Positions 16,613-25,805 of a DNA stretch of 64,000 bases are shown piece by piece. A program made the translations under genes and the position numbers. Source of the DNA: Thermaerobacter marianensis (GTDB lineage Bacteria > Bacillota > Sulfobacillia > DVGY01); NCBI GenBank assembly GCA_020724425.1, contig DYGY01000008.1, positions 1 through 64,000 on the forward strand. The letters run 5' to 3'. Below the pieces are notes generated by a model. The model was not told the DNA's origin and did no database searches. It worked only from the letters and a program-made list of their open reading frames with translations. Position 1 is the stretch's first letter, and each line of letters begins with the position of its first letter.

Positions 16613-16792
16613 AGAGATCACCTCACGTGTTAATATGTTATTAGCTTATCTGTAATTTAGCGAAATTATTAAAAAAACTATCTTTAGTGGATTTGCATAG
16701 ATTCTTTTAAGATTGTGGGACAGTTTTAGTATGTGGGTTGTCTTTCATTATATAGATTGCGATATACTGGTGAATTCCAGGGATGAGACTGG

Positions 16793-16798
16793 TATAAT
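16793..16798 (+). promoter_or_regulatory. Extended -10 promoter of the sugar kinase operon
   Basis: TGGTATAAT immediately before the ROK kinase ribosome site; the expected -35 position (GTGAAT) is a poor match, so the TG extension matters. Confidence 0.5.
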
Positions 16799-16823
16799 AT
16801 AGAGTCAGCGAAGGAGGATGGAG

Positions 16824-17777
16824 ATGAGTTTTCTAGTTGGGGTTGATCTTGGTGGAACCAAGATTGCTGCTGTATGTACTACAGTGGATGGGAAGGTTTT
16901 AAGCAGTGTTAAGATACCCACATTGGCGGCTGAGGGTAAGGAGGCTGTTATAGAGAGGATTATCCTTAGTGTAAAAGAGGTTATCAGTGAGGCTAATGTG
17001 ACCGATATTCTGGGGATAGGCATCGGAGCACCAGGACCTGTAGATACTGAGAAGGGCCTAATTATTGCACCTCCCAACCTGCCTGGTTGGGACGAAGTAG
17101 GGTTAAGGGATATTATTAAGGAATACTTTGGTGTCAATACATACTTTGATAATGATGCCAATGTGGCAGCTATTGGTGAGAGGTGGTTTGGTGCCGGTAG
17201 GGGTTATGATGATTTTATTTATATAACTGTTTCTACCGGTATTGGCGCTGGCATTTATCTTGGGGGTAAGTTGTATAGGGGTCATACAGATAGTGCAGGT
17301 GAGATTGGGCATATGATTCTTGATATTGATGGGCCGGTTTGTAATTGTGGTAACAGGGGCTGTTTTGAAGCATTGGCATCGGGTACGGCACTGGCTAAGA
17401 GAGCTTATGAGGCGGTTCAAGAAGGAAAACAGACAAGTCTTTCAAAGCTTCAAGAGATATCAGCTGCAGATGTCTTTTCTGCTGCTAATAAAGGAGATAT
17501 ACTGGCTAGGCAGCTTATAGAGAGAGAAACTACTTATGTGGGTCTGGGTATAGCTAACATTATAACCATATATAATCCTGAGAGAGTAATTCTTGGGGGA
17601 GGGGTATCTCAGGCTGGGGAAGTGTTCTTTGAGCCGGTTAAGGAAGTGGTGAAAAAATCTGTTTTTGCTTCTAGAGCAAGGAATACGGAGATTGTTGCTG
17701 CAGAGCTTGGTTCTAATGCGGGTGCTCTGGGTGCTGCAGCTTTAGTGTTAGAAGAAAGGATGGATAGGATTGGATAG
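16824..17777 (+). CDS. ROK family sugar kinase, probable glucokinase
   Basis: ATP-dependent sugar kinase. N-terminal phosphate-binding GVDLGGTKIAAV, then GIGAPGPVD, DNDANVAAIGE with catalytic Asp, STGIGAGI, and the zinc-binding CNCGNRGCFEALASG motif of ROK proteins. About 317 residues. The ATG at 16824 has AGGAGG six bases upstream; the ATG at 16818 is too close. It overlaps the following phosphosugar isomerase by 8 nt, so glucose 6-phosphate and fructose or mannose 6-phosphate interconversion is the likely context; glucokinase is the best guess. Confidence 0.9.
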   Translation: MSFLVGVDLGGTKIAAVCTTVDGKVLSSVKIPTLAAEGKEAVIERIILSVKEVISEANVTDILGIGIGAPGPVDTEKGLIIAPPNLPGWDEVGLRDIIKEYFGVNTYFDNDANVAAIGERWFGAGRGYDDFIYITVSTGIGAGIYLGGKLYRGHTDSAGEIGHMILDIDGPVCNCGNRGCFEALASGTALAKRAYEAVQEGKQTSLSKLQEISAADVFSAANKGDILARQLIERETTYVGLGIANIITIYNPERVILGGGVSQAGEVFFEPVKEVVKKSVFASRARNTEIVAAELGSNAGALGAAALVLEERMDRIG

Positions 17778-18828
17778 GAGTATCTTAAGTAGTGTAAGCA
17801 AGATGAAAACCTTGGACAGGAGTGGAATGTTACAACATCTGTATGGTTTCCCAGAACAGATGGAAGAAGCTTGGAAGCTTGCAGGTGAAGCTTCATTACA
17901 AACAGAGGGTAAGGTTTTTGATCATGTGGTAGTTACTGGCCTTGGGGGTTCTGCGATAGGTGGAGACCTATTGCGTACTCTATTAGCTGATGAGATTAGG
18001 GTACCGATTCTGGTTAATCGCAACTACATGCTACCTGAGTTTGTAAGTGAGAGGACGCTGGTGATTGCTAGCAGCTATTCAGGGAATACCGAGGAGACCC
18101 TAGCAGCTTATGATGATGCAACTAATAGGGGTGCTACAGTTGTTGCTGTAACTACAGGTGGAAAGTTAGCAGAGAAGGCTAAGGGGAATGGTCATGATGT
18201 GATTTATGTACCTTCAGGACTACCACCGAGGGCAGCTACAGGTTACATGTTCATCCCAACGGTAGCTTTGTTGGAGAGGTTTGGCTTAATTGAAAGCAAG
18301 AGTGAGAAAGTTAAGAATACAGTGGCTCTCATGAAGGAGTTAAGAGAGCAATATAGATTAGAGGAAGATGATAATCTAGCTAAGGAACTTGCTTTATGGT
18401 TGCATGAGCGTATGGCAATAATCTATGGGGCTGGAGATATAGGGCAGACTTTAGCTTTTAGATGGCAGTCACAGATTAATGAGAATGCTAAGGTCTTAGC
18501 ACATGGACATACCTTTCCTGAACTCAATCACAATGAACTGATGGGCTGGGAACTTGTTGGTAAAGATCTGAATCTTGGTGTGGTTTTCTTAAGGGGTGTC
18601 GGGGAAATTGACCGTATCTCCAAACGGATGGATATTACCGGTGAGTTAATTGGGCAAATGGTTGAGGTTAGAGAGATTGAGGCTAGTGGTAGTGATACTT
18701 GGCAAAAGACTTTCTCTTTAATGTATCTTGGTGATTATCTATCCTGTTATCTCGCTTTACTTAATGGTGTTGACCCTACTTCAATTGATTCCATCAACTA
18801 CTTAAAGGACCAATTGGCACAGTTCTAA
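17770..18828 (+). CDS. Bifunctional phosphoglucose/phosphomannose isomerase
   Basis: SIS-domain isomerase of 352 residues. Motifs: GLGGSAIGGDLLRTLL, SSYSGNTEETLAAYDDA and the C-terminal NHNELMGWE, which carries conserved acid-base residues of the archaeal-type PGI/PMI family; GLPPRAATGYMF is also diagnostic. It starts at TTG inside the kinase gene (8-nt overlap); a later ATG at 17803 has no convincing ribosome site. A strong terminator ends the operon. Confidence 0.92.
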   Translation: MDRSILSSVSKMKTLDRSGMLQHLYGFPEQMEEAWKLAGEASLQTEGKVFDHVVVTGLGGSAIGGDLLRTLLADEIRVPILVNRNYMLPEFVSERTLVIASSYSGNTEETLAAYDDATNRGATVVAVTTGGKLAEKAKGNGHDVIYVPSGLPPRAATGYMFIPTVALLERFGLIESKSEKVKNTVALMKELREQYRLEEDDNLAKELALWLHERMAIIYGAGDIGQTLAFRWQSQINENAKVLAHGHTFPELNHNELMGWELVGKDLNLGVVFLRGVGEIDRISKRMDITGELIGQMVEVREIEASGSDTWQKTFSLMYLGDYLSCYLALLNGVDPTSIDSINYLKDQLAQF

Positions 18829-18832
18829 TCTT

Positions 18833-18857
18833 GAGACCCAAACGGGTCTCTTTTTTT
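18833..18857 (+). terminator. Intrinsic terminator after the sugar operon
   Basis: GAGACCC-AAAC-GGGTCTC followed by TTTTTTT. Confidence 0.95.
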
Positions 18858-18953
18858 GAAACCGGTTCCACTTTTTGCAAGAGATATAACCCCGTGGGCT
18901 AAAGGTAACGATAAATAACTATATACTACAAAAAATAACGGGGGTGTCGTTTA

Positions 18954-20750
18954 ATGTGGGGGCGCATTAATCAGAGTTTGCAGTGGAAGCTAGGTCTTTT
19001 GTTAGTTTGTCTACTGATGCTTGTGGTAGCTTTTTTTGGGATGGTTGTATTTTTGAAGGTTACTCCTTTAATTGGTGATGCCTATGGTGAAGGAATTGGT
19101 AGTGTTCTGCAGACGATGTCTAATCAGGCCATCAGGTCTGGAGAATATTTTGCTTTAAAGAGTACTGTTGCTGAGATGAATGCTACTAGGGATGATCTCT
19201 TATATTTCTCCTTGATTGATTATTCAGGTAGTGTTGTGCTGCACACTGATGAAGCTCTTGAGGGTAGTGGCGTTAGTGTTGCTGGATATGGTGATGATGT
19301 TTCTACAGAGATAGTGAGTTTTGATGAGGGGCGGGCTTTACATATCACAGTTCCTCTGTGGTTAGGCGAAGAACTCTGGGGTTATATGGAGTTAGGACTT
19401 CTGGTAGCTTTAGATGAGAATATGCAGGGAACTGTATTAAAGATACTTCTGGTATTAAGCTTAGTGATTCTTTCTGTAACTTTGGGAGTTATCTATTTTG
19501 TGGGCAAGAGAAATGTTGCTCCTCTGCTGGAGTTAGCTAAGGCCTCAGAGGCTATGGCTTCTGGAGATCTCTCTGTAAAGGTGGGGGTACAGAGTGAGGA
19601 TGAGATAGGTGTTGTTAGCAGGAGTTTCAATGATATGGTTGATAATATGAGAGCTATGGTCAAACAGATTGGCTTTGCTGCTAAGAGTCTTAAGGGTGGT
19701 TGCACTGAGGTTGATCAGGCGTCTAATCAAACTGTTGTAGCTGTTAATGATATAGCTACAGGTATTTCTGGTATTGCTGTTGATTCTCTAGAGCAGGATA
19801 GGTTGGTTCAAGATTGTCTGACAGCTATTCAGGAGTTAGGTGCTGCAACTGAGCAGATTGCTACTGGGGCTATGGATCAGGCTAATCATGTTCAGGATAC
19901 TGCTAAGCTTATTGCAGTGATGGATCAAGCTACTGATGATATAGGAATAAGGATTAGAGAGGTTGAAAGGTTAGCACAAAATTCTGTTTATAGTGCTCAA
20001 TTGGGTTCAAAGGCTATTAAAGAAACTGTTGAGGCAGTATCTAAGATTAAGGGTAGTGTGGATAACTCGGCTTTGAGAATCAGAGGGATGGGGAATCAGT
20101 CTGAAGAGATTGGGAAGATTGTTCAGATGATTGGAGATATTGCTGAGCAAACTAATCTTTTGGCATTAAATGCTGCTATTGAGGCAGCTAGGGCAGGTGA
20201 GCAGGGAAGAGGTTTTGCTGTAGTGGCAGAAGAGATACGGAAGTTAGCAGAGAGTTCAGGGAGAGCTACTAAGGAGATCTCTTTGTTGATTAAGGGAATT
20301 CAGGATAGTGTTCTTATGGCTGTAGAGGCAACCAAGACAGGAATTATTGAGGCAGAACGAGGGGTAGGGCTGGTTAATGAAGCAGCAGAAATCCTTGTCG
20401 GTATTGGTTCTGATGCAGAAGGTACTCGCAGAGAAATTGAGGGGATTGAGTTAGCTATAGAGAATTTGCGAGCAAGAAGTGCAGAGGCGGTTGGAGCTAT
20501 GGATAGTGTCTCTGCCGTGACTGAAGAGAATACCGCAGCTACAGAAGAGATTTCTGCTAATGCAGGTAGAACAAGGGAACTTGTAGGTAATTTGGCGATG
20601 GTCTCTAAGAATAACACTCAGAGGGTAGAGGATATTAGTAGCATGTCTGAGGAGATTAGTGCCTCCTCAGAAGAGATTGTAGGGGTTTCACAAAACCTTG
20701 TCAGGTTAGCCGAAGAACTTGAATTAATGCTAAAACAGTTTAAGTCTTGA
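18954..20750 (+). CDS. Methyl-accepting chemotaxis protein 2
   Basis: 598-residue chemoreceptor, paralogous to the one at 14151: same N-terminal layout ([17 protein letters not shown]1, a Cache-like sensor of about 120 residues with [16 protein letters not shown] and [11 protein letters not shown]), TM2 near 163-183, HAMP, and an intact hairpin ([18 protein letters not shown]). The sensor has diverged, so a related but different ligand is likely. The ATG has GGGGGTG upstream. A TAAC-N16-AACGATAA string at 18887-18914 is a poor match to a flagellar sigma promoter. Confidence 0.93.
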   Translation: MWGRINQSLQWKLGLLLVCLLMLVVAFFGMVVFLKVTPLIGDAYGEGIGSVLQTMSNQAIRSGEYFALKSTVAEMNATRDDLLYFSLIDYSGSVVLHTDEALEGSGVSVAGYGDDVSTEIVSFDEGRALHITVPLWLGEELWGYMELGLLVALDENMQGTVLKILLVLSLVILSVTLGVIYFVGKRNVAPLLELAKASEAMASGDLSVKVGVQSEDEIGVVSRSFNDMVDNMRAMVKQIGFAAKSLKGGCTEVDQASNQTVVAVNDIATGISGIAVDSLEQDRLVQDCLTAIQELGAATEQIATGAMDQANHVQDTAKLIAVMDQATDDIGIRIREVERLAQNSVYSAQLGSKAIKETVEAVSKIKGSVDNSALRIRGMGNQSEEIGKIVQMIGDIAEQTNLLALNAAIEAARAGEQGRGFAVVAEEIRKLAESSGRATKEISLLIKGIQDSVLMAVEATKTGIIEAERGVGLVNEAAEILVGIGSDAEGTRREIEGIELAIENLRARSAEAVGAMDSVSAVTEENTAATEEISANAGRTRELVGNLAMVSKNNTQRVEDISSMSEEISASSEEIVGVSQNLVRLAEELELMLKQFKS

Positions 20751-20775
20751 TATACCTAGTTATCTCCAATATAAT
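20747..20775 (+). promoter_or_regulatory. Promoter of hotdog thioesterase gene with overlapping inverted repeat
   Basis: TTGATA (20747-20752), 17-nt spacer, TATAAT (20770-20775). The -35 overlaps the stop codon of the chemoreceptor. CTCCAATAT (20764-20772) and ATATTGGAG (20791-20799) form a perfect 9-bp inverted repeat that starts in the -10 box and ends on the ribosome site. Confidence 0.7.
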
Positions 20776-20807
20776 GGAATTTAATATAGGATATTGGAGG
20801 ACTAGAC

Positions 20808-21206
20808 TTGACAGGGGATTTGAAACAAATTATTTCGGGTATTCCGTATGCACAGCAGCTTGGAGTGACTATTGAGAGGTCGGTAGAGGGAAAGGCAAGG
20901 CTGGTTTTGCCTTGGGTAAGTAGTAACGCTAATCTCTATGGTGTGTTGCATGGGGGGGCTATTGCCGGGATTATTGATGTTGCCGGTGCAGTTGCTGCTT
21001 TCTCTCTGGTTGGTGCAAAGAGCCCGCTTGTTACTGTAGATCTTAATGTTACCTATATTGCTGCGGTACAGGGGGTAACAGTCTATGCTGATAGTTCTGT
21101 TCTTCATCGGGGGAAGAGACTGATGGTAAGTGATGTGGAGATTGTTGATGACAAAGGGAAGCTCTATGCCAAGGGTAGAGTGACATATATGCTGTTAGAA
21201 AAATAG
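20808..21206 (+). CDS. Hotdog-fold thioesterase (PaaI/YbgC-like)
   Basis: 132 residues with the hotdog acyl-CoA thioesterase pattern: NLYGVLHGGAIAGIIDVAGA, where HGG and the following acidic residue are the usual catalytic elements, then TVDLNVTYIAA and a final beta strand. The TTG start has GGAGG seven bases upstream and its own promoter. Substrate is unknown. Confidence 0.88.
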   Translation: MTGDLKQIISGIPYAQQLGVTIERSVEGKARLVLPWVSSNANLYGVLHGGAIAGIIDVAGAVAAFSLVGAKSPLVTVDLNVTYIAAVQGVTVYADSSVLHRGKRLMVSDVEIVDDKGKLYAKGRVTYMLLEK

Positions 21207-21210
21207 ATGA

Positions 21211-21235
21211 AGGGCCTCGTATTGGGGCCCTTTTG
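21211..21235 (+). terminator. Hairpin after the thioesterase
   Basis: AGGGCC and GGCCCT form a 6-bp stem followed by TTTTGG; a modest terminator before the kinase gene. Confidence 0.55.
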
Positions 21236-21257
21236 GTTCTAGAGGGAGGATGACAGT

Positions 21258-23093
21258 GTGGGAAGGAAACATGTGTATGTTCTTTCTTTGATTGTCCTTT
21301 ATGTTGTTGTTTTTGCAGGGGCTATTGGTAGTATTGATTATGAGTCCCTCTGGGTGATATTTCTGCTGGCAGCGATTATTTTTGGTACTGAAAGGCTTTC
21401 TGTTCCTTTGCCTTTGACTAAGGGTTCTGTTTCTATTGCTCTTGTCTTTGATATTGCTGCCATTTTAACCTTACCTTGGGGTTATGTGGTTTTGGGGTCT
21501 TCTCTGGGTCACTTTCTGGCTGATTTAAGAAATAAGAAGGAGTGGGATAGGCTTCTTTTTAATGTGGCTCAGATAGGTCTTGGTAATGTGGTTGCCAGCT
21601 GGTTTCTAATAACTAATGGCATTACTCCTGGGGTTTTTGTTTTTGCTGATGACTGGTTTATACTGGTGCTAACCGGTTTAATCAGAGCACTGGTTAATAT
21701 TGCTCTAGTTACTGTATTTTTTGTTCTGGCAGGTTATCTAGAGGTATATAAGCTAGGTGAATATTTTAAGAATGGTCCTTTGATAGGTTTTATGGTTCTA
21801 GTTCCCATGGGTATAGTTATAGCGTTGATTTTTGATGTGTATTTTCTGGGGCTTCTGTTTCTTCTGCCAGTCTTATTTTTGAATCAGCAGGCTATTAAAT
21901 ATCAGGTTAAGCTTGGTTGTGAAAATCTTATGTTGAGTGATCAGAATGAGTACTTGCAGGAAGAGGTATCTGTACAAAATAATGAATTGCAGAAGGTTCT
22001 CTTAAGGCTTAAGCATTTGCAGTCTGTCGGTATTTTCTTGGTACAGGAGGTTCAAATATCTAGAGCTTTAGAAACGGTTGCCAGGGAATTAACTCTTCTT
22101 ACAAACAGTGATCAGGGCTTTATCGCTCTGTTTAGTGAGACCGGGGAACTAGAGGTTAAGGCTTGGGGGAGAGAGGAATATGCTTTTAAGCCAGAAAGGC
22201 TTGACCCTCAAGAACCTCTTGTGAGAGATACTCTTAGTGGTATTGGCGTGAGAATAGGGAGTTTGAGTAGTAGAAGGCTAGATTTTCTGGAAGGGTTCAA
22301 AGGGGAGTCGGCATTGTTTGTGCCATTGAGGGATCAAGCTAAAGTCTTAGGCTTGTGTGGTGTATTAAGTGAGAGATCCTGTGCTTATGGGGAGTTAGAT
22401 ATGCAAACTGCTACCATTTTAGCTAATCAGGCATTTATCGCCATTGAAAAGGACAGTCTTCAGAAAAAGGCCAGGGAAGCAGCTGTTTTGGCAGAGAGGC
22501 AGAGGTTATCAAGAGAGCTTCATGATTCTATGACGCAATCTTTGTTTAGTATTTCTTTGCATGCTGAAGCTGCTTTAACTTATCTAGATAAAGACAGGGA
22601 TAAAGCTATCCAGGCTTTGCATCAGGTAAGGGATGCTAGCAAAGAGACATCAACTGAATTACGTAGCTTAATCTATGAGCTCCAGCCTGAAGCATTGTCT
22701 GCCAAGGGATTATTTTCGGTTATCAGGGAACATGTTTCTCTTTTTACCCGTAGGTCTGGTATTCTCGTTGAACTGCAAATGGTGGGGGAAAAGTCTTCCC
22801 ATCAGTTAAACAAGGAACAACAGTGGGCTATATATCGGATAGTACAGGAGGCCTTGAATAATGTTTGGAAACATGCAAAGGTGGGTGAGGTTGAGTTATC
22901 TCTAAGGACAGAAGACAATAGTTTAAGGCTATCTATAAAGGATAGGGGGATAGGTTTTGCTTTAGATAAGGTCGATGTTAACACCATGGGTCTTAAGAGT
23001 ATGCAGGAAAGAGCTAATCTAATTGATGCTGATTTTAGAATCATTACCCAAGTAGGGTTGGGAACAGAAGTGATAGTTGAAACAAAACCATAA
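21258..23093 (+). CDS. NarL-type sensor histidine kinase with GAF domain
   Basis: 611 residues. The N-terminal about 215 residues are a multi-helix membrane domain (six or seven helices) of the kind found in other Firmicute sensors; a coiled coil follows, then a GAF domain at about 265-405. The HisKA_3 dimerisation box has phosphoacceptor His422 (LSRELHDSMTQS) and the HATPase domain has EALNNVWKHAK, DRGIGF and GLKSMQERA. GTG start with AGGGAGGA upstream. The cognate NarL-type regulator lies 210 nt downstream. The signal is unknown; GAF suggests a small molecule or redox input. Confidence 0.92.
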   Translation: MGRKHVYVLSLIVLYVVVFAGAIGSIDYESLWVIFLLAAIIFGTERLSVPLPLTKGSVSIALVFDIAAILTLPWGYVVLGSSLGHFLADLRNKKEWDRLLFNVAQIGLGNVVASWFLITNGITPGVFVFADDWFILVLTGLIRALVNIALVTVFFVLAGYLEVYKLGEYFKNGPLIGFMVLVPMGIVIALIFDVYFLGLLFLLPVLFLNQQAIKYQVKLGCENLMLSDQNEYLQEEVSVQNNELQKVLLRLKHLQSVGIFLVQEVQISRALETVARELTLLTNSDQGFIALFSETGELEVKAWGREEYAFKPERLDPQEPLVRDTLSGIGVRIGSLSSRRLDFLEGFKGESALFVPLRDQAKVLGLCGVLSERSCAYGELDMQTATILANQAFIAIEKDSLQKKAREAAVLAERQRLSRELHDSMTQSLFSISLHAEAALTYLDKDRDKAIQALHQVRDASKETSTELRSLIYELQPEALSAKGLFSVIREHVSLFTRRSGILVELQMVGEKSSHQLNKEQQWAIYRIVQEALNNVWKHAKVGEVELSLRTEDNSLRLSIKDRGIGFALDKVDVNTMGLKSMQERANLIDADFRIITQVGLGTEVIVETKP

Positions 23094-23121
23094 GTGACCC
23101 TTTGAGTAAACAGGGTCACTT
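23092..23121 (+). terminator. Hairpin overlapping the kinase stop codon
   Basis: AAGTGACCCT and AGGGTCACTT form a perfect 10-bp stem. No T-run follows, so it may tune the kinase to regulator ratio instead of fully terminating. Confidence 0.6.
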
Positions 23122-23140
23122 ATGTGGAGGACAGTGAATT

Positions 23141-23254
23141 TTGAAACAAAGAGCAAGGGGAATGCAATACTTCTTTTTTCGACGGTTACCCACCAAACAA
23201 AATCTCTTGCTAATAGGATATCAGGTTTTGAATTATGGTACATCGGTCTGGTGA
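23141..23254 (+). CDS. Possible 37-residue basic peptide between kinase and regulator
   Basis: TTG-initiated ORF with GTGGAGG 10 nt upstream (longer than ideal). It begins MKQRARGMQYFFFRR and then has LLLIGYQVLNYG. Basic, aromatic-rich and possibly membrane-associated. Not recognised; may be chance. Confidence 0.25.
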   Translation: MKQRARGMQYFFFRRLPTKQNLLLIGYQVLNYGTSVW

Positions 23255-23303
23255 CGGAGTATGGACTAATACTTTAGTCTGATATGGAAGCGGGGTGTTT
23301 CTG

Positions 23304-23939
23304 TTGATAGAGGTTTTGGTTACAGATGATCATCCTATGGTTAGGCAGGGTCTGATAAGCTTTTTGGAGTCTAGTGATAACATTACTGTAGTTGCAGAGG
23401 CTGCAACCGGGGAAGAGGCAATAGCTAAGGCCATCGAGTATAAGCCTGATGTGGTTTTAATGGATATTGTACTACCTGGTATAGATGGTGTTGAAGCAAC
23501 AAAGAGAATTCTTAAGGTTTGTAGGCATACTGCTGTTGTCATGTTAAGTAGCTATATTGATGAAGAAAAGATAGCTCAGGCTTTACAAGTTGGCGCTGTG
23601 GGTTATCTACAGAAAGATATTTCTCCTGTTGAACTGATTAAGGCGATTGAGGCTGTATCTAAGGGCCAGACATTTCTTCAGGTTGATCTTGTTAGGATTG
23701 TTCTGGCCGCTAAACAGGAACAGGAAAAGATCCAAAGAGACTTGGAGAGTTTAACATCAAGGGAACTAGAGGTTTTAAAAGCTATCGGTGAGGGGAAGAG
23801 CAATAAGGAGATAGCTGAGATTCTTTACATTTCTGATAGAACTGTTAAGACGCATGTTAGCAATATTCTGCATAAATTAGGACTAGAACATCGTACTCAG
23901 GCAGCGATTTATGCGGTGAAGGAGAACATAGTTAGATAG
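23304..23939 (+). CDS. NarL/FixJ-family response regulator
   Basis: Receiver domain at about 1-120 with the acidic pair TDDHP, phosphoacceptor Asp54 (VLMDIVLPG) and Lys in YLQKD. The LuxR-type HTH at about 145-205 has LTSRELEVLKAIGEGKSNKEIA and VKTHVSNILHKLGL. The TTG at 23304 is preferred because GGGGTG is 6 nt before it; the GTG at 23295 is inside that site. It is the partner of the upstream HisKA_3 kinase. Confidence 0.94.
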   Translation: MIEVLVTDDHPMVRQGLISFLESSDNITVVAEAATGEEAIAKAIEYKPDVVLMDIVLPGIDGVEATKRILKVCRHTAVVMLSSYIDEEKIAQALQVGAVGYLQKDISPVELIKAIEAVSKGQTFLQVDLVRIVLAAKQEQEKIQRDLESLTSRELEVLKAIGEGKSNKEIAEILYISDRTVKTHVSNILHKLGLEHRTQAAIYAVKENIVR

Positions 23940-23983
23940 CGACTGGAAACAATTGCCATGCATATGCTGTTATAGGTGATCTT

Positions 23984-24823
23984 ATGGTTAGGTTTTCTCA
24001 GGTACAATCAGATCAAGTAGGGGATTTGGCAGAGGCAATTAAAGAAGCAAACATCTTGAAGCTGGTAGCTCATCTGGAGGTATCGGGATTTCATCTGGCG
24101 TTGGTGGCTAATAAGATTGTGGGTTTTGTTCATTTCTCCAAACCAAAGAAGGGTGAGGTTTGGTTACAGGCTATGCGTATTCTACCAGGCTATCAGAACA
24201 GTGGAGTTGGCACAGAATTTGTAGAGTATCAACTGATAGTGGCGAGGGATATGGGAGCAAGAGTAGTTAGATTAATGACGTTAAAGACCAATGAGAAGAT
24301 TCAATGGATTATTGGTTCTAAGTACGGGTTCTGCCACTCTGGTATTTATCTGAGGGGTAGAAGGGCGAGTTTGCAAGATATTTGCTATCTTCATAGGGTT
24401 ATGGTTGTAACTGCTGAGATTGCAGAGGAGATATGGGCATTCTGGCAAGAGGATTCTCAGAGTTTGGTTGCTGATGATTATGATGTTCAGAGTTATAAGT
24501 CATTTGATTTTGATGATTTGATGCAGTGGATTATCAAGCGAAGGTGCTTGGTAGTTTTTAGACAGGATACGGTGGATGGTGTACTGCTTTTCAGTGAACA
24601 GGAAAGAACTAATGAGCTATTTGTTAATAGGATATATGCAAAAACTGAAGAGAGTCTCATAAAACTTCTTGATTCTATAGGTTTCTTGGCGGCATATTAC
24701 GGTTATACACTGGGAATATCAGTTGCAGAAGATAGGCTGACAGAAGTTACGCGAAGATGGTGGAAAGAGCATACAAGACAGACGCTTCGAGAGTTTATAG
24801 TTTTTGAAAAGCAGCTAATCTAG
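23984..24823 (+). CDS. GNAT-family N-acetyltransferase
   Basis: 279 residues. The N-terminal half (about 1-125) is a GNAT domain: GFVHFSKPKKGEVWLQAMRILPGYQNSGVGTEFVEY contains the acetyl-CoA-binding R/Q-x-x-G-x-G/A region. The C-terminal half is less clear and may be a degenerate second GNAT-like domain. AGGTGAT precedes the ATG. It starts a run of genes with two SDR proteins and a glycosyltransferase, so the target may be a sugar or surface polymer; that is inference from context. Confidence 0.8.
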   Translation: MVRFSQVQSDQVGDLAEAIKEANILKLVAHLEVSGFHLALVANKIVGFVHFSKPKKGEVWLQAMRILPGYQNSGVGTEFVEYQLIVARDMGARVVRLMTLKTNEKIQWIIGSKYGFCHSGIYLRGRRASLQDICYLHRVMVVTAEIAEEIWAFWQEDSQSLVADDYDVQSYKSFDFDDLMQWIIKRRCLVVFRQDTVDGVLLFSEQERTNELFVNRIYAKTEESLIKLLDSIGFLAAYYGYTLGISVAEDRLTEVTRRWWKEHTRQTLREFIVFEKQLI

Positions 24824-24918
24824 TTTTGGAAAGTATTTCTCCCCAGTACCTAAGCACATCTGCTTCAGGTAGGCATATGTTGTTTAGGGGTAAGATGAAT
24901 CAAGAGAAGGGGAGTATC

Positions 24919-25689
24919 ATGGCTATTATTGGAATTAGTGGTGGTGGATATCTTAATAGTCGATTAAGGAGATATTTTTCTGAGAGAGGTCATGTGGTAG
25001 TTGATCAGGGTTTTCTCTTTAGGTTTCAGGAATCCCTGAAACCTGTTGAATACTGGTTAGACTTTCTGGATTGTGAGAGTGTTGACTTCTCTAATAGATC
25101 AAAGATAGTTGAGCGTTTGAAACAGGTTGGAACTAAAGGCTATGTACTCATAACCCCTTTGAATGACCTTTATGATGTAGAAAGTGAGAGATTCTTTGAA
25201 GAGTTTGTGTTTGATAAACCTAAAGATGTGAAGGCTATCTCTATTAGGATTGCTGAACTCTTGGTGTTATCTGCTGCAAAGATACATCGCTTGCCTACAG
25301 CTGTTATTCGTCAACCGGAGGTTTATGGTCCACCGGATGATACTTCTAGCTCAGAGTTCCAGCTCTTACCCCGAGGTAAGTATTATCGGAACATAATCTA
25401 TGTGGAAGACTTACTGAACTACTATGGTGAACTGATTGAATCAGGTTTTTTGCCGGTTGGTGCATTGCGTAATATTGTTGGTGATACAGTTAATCTTAAT
25501 CAATTAGGGGAGTTGTTGAGGCAGTTATTGGATAGGGAGACTCACCGGAAGGTTTATTTACGTAGTGAAGTTAAGGGTATCAGGAGTTCACCTGTTCTAT
25601 CTCTGGCAAGGAGTTGGCCGAGGAGAACGGGACTCAAGGAAGGTTGGGAAAAAACAATATCCAGTTTCATGAAGGAGTTTGGGAGCTAG
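24919..25689 (+). CDS. Degenerate NAD-dependent epimerase-like protein (extended SDR fold)
   Basis: About 256 residues. A Rossmann-type N-terminus (MAIIGISGGGYLNSRLRRYF) and the typical extended-SDR stretch AVIRQPEVYGPPDD followed by NIIYVEDLLNYY. The YxxxK catalytic site appears lost: the Lys of LVLSAAKIHRLP is there but Leu stands where Tyr is expected. AAGGGGAG before the ATG at 24919 sets the start; the frame is open upstream to 24826 without a good ribosome site. It may bind NAD or a nucleotide sugar without being a dehydrogenase. Confidence 0.75.
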   Translation: MAIIGISGGGYLNSRLRRYFSERGHVVVDQGFLFRFQESLKPVEYWLDFLDCESVDFSNRSKIVERLKQVGTKGYVLITPLNDLYDVESERFFEEFVFDKPKDVKAISIRIAELLVLSAAKIHRLPTAVIRQPEVYGPPDDTSSSEFQLLPRGKYYRNIIYVEDLLNYYGELIESGFLPVGALRNIVGDTVNLNQLGELLRQLLDRETHRKVYLRSEVKGIRSSPVLSLARSWPRRTGLKEGWEKTISSFMKEFGS

Positions 25690-25704
25690 ATAGGCTCCTT
25701 TTTT
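25682..25704 (+). terminator. Terminator after the degenerate SDR gene
   Basis: GGAGC-N7-GCTCC followed by TTTTTT, overlapping the stop codon. Confidence 0.85.
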
Positions 25705-25805
25705 GTTTTGCCTTTCTCTTGTGGTGACTATATTTTGGATGATTGAAAGAACAATATACTCTGGATTTCAATATTCTATAGGAGAAAATGGAAGGGGGAA
25801 TATTG

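Noticed and set aside
18858-18953. Possible c-di-GMP riboswitch upstream of chemoreceptor 2
   Set aside because: The CCCCGTGGGCTAAAGG string is superficially similar, but the conserved GEMM core and tetraloop-receptor elements are absent.
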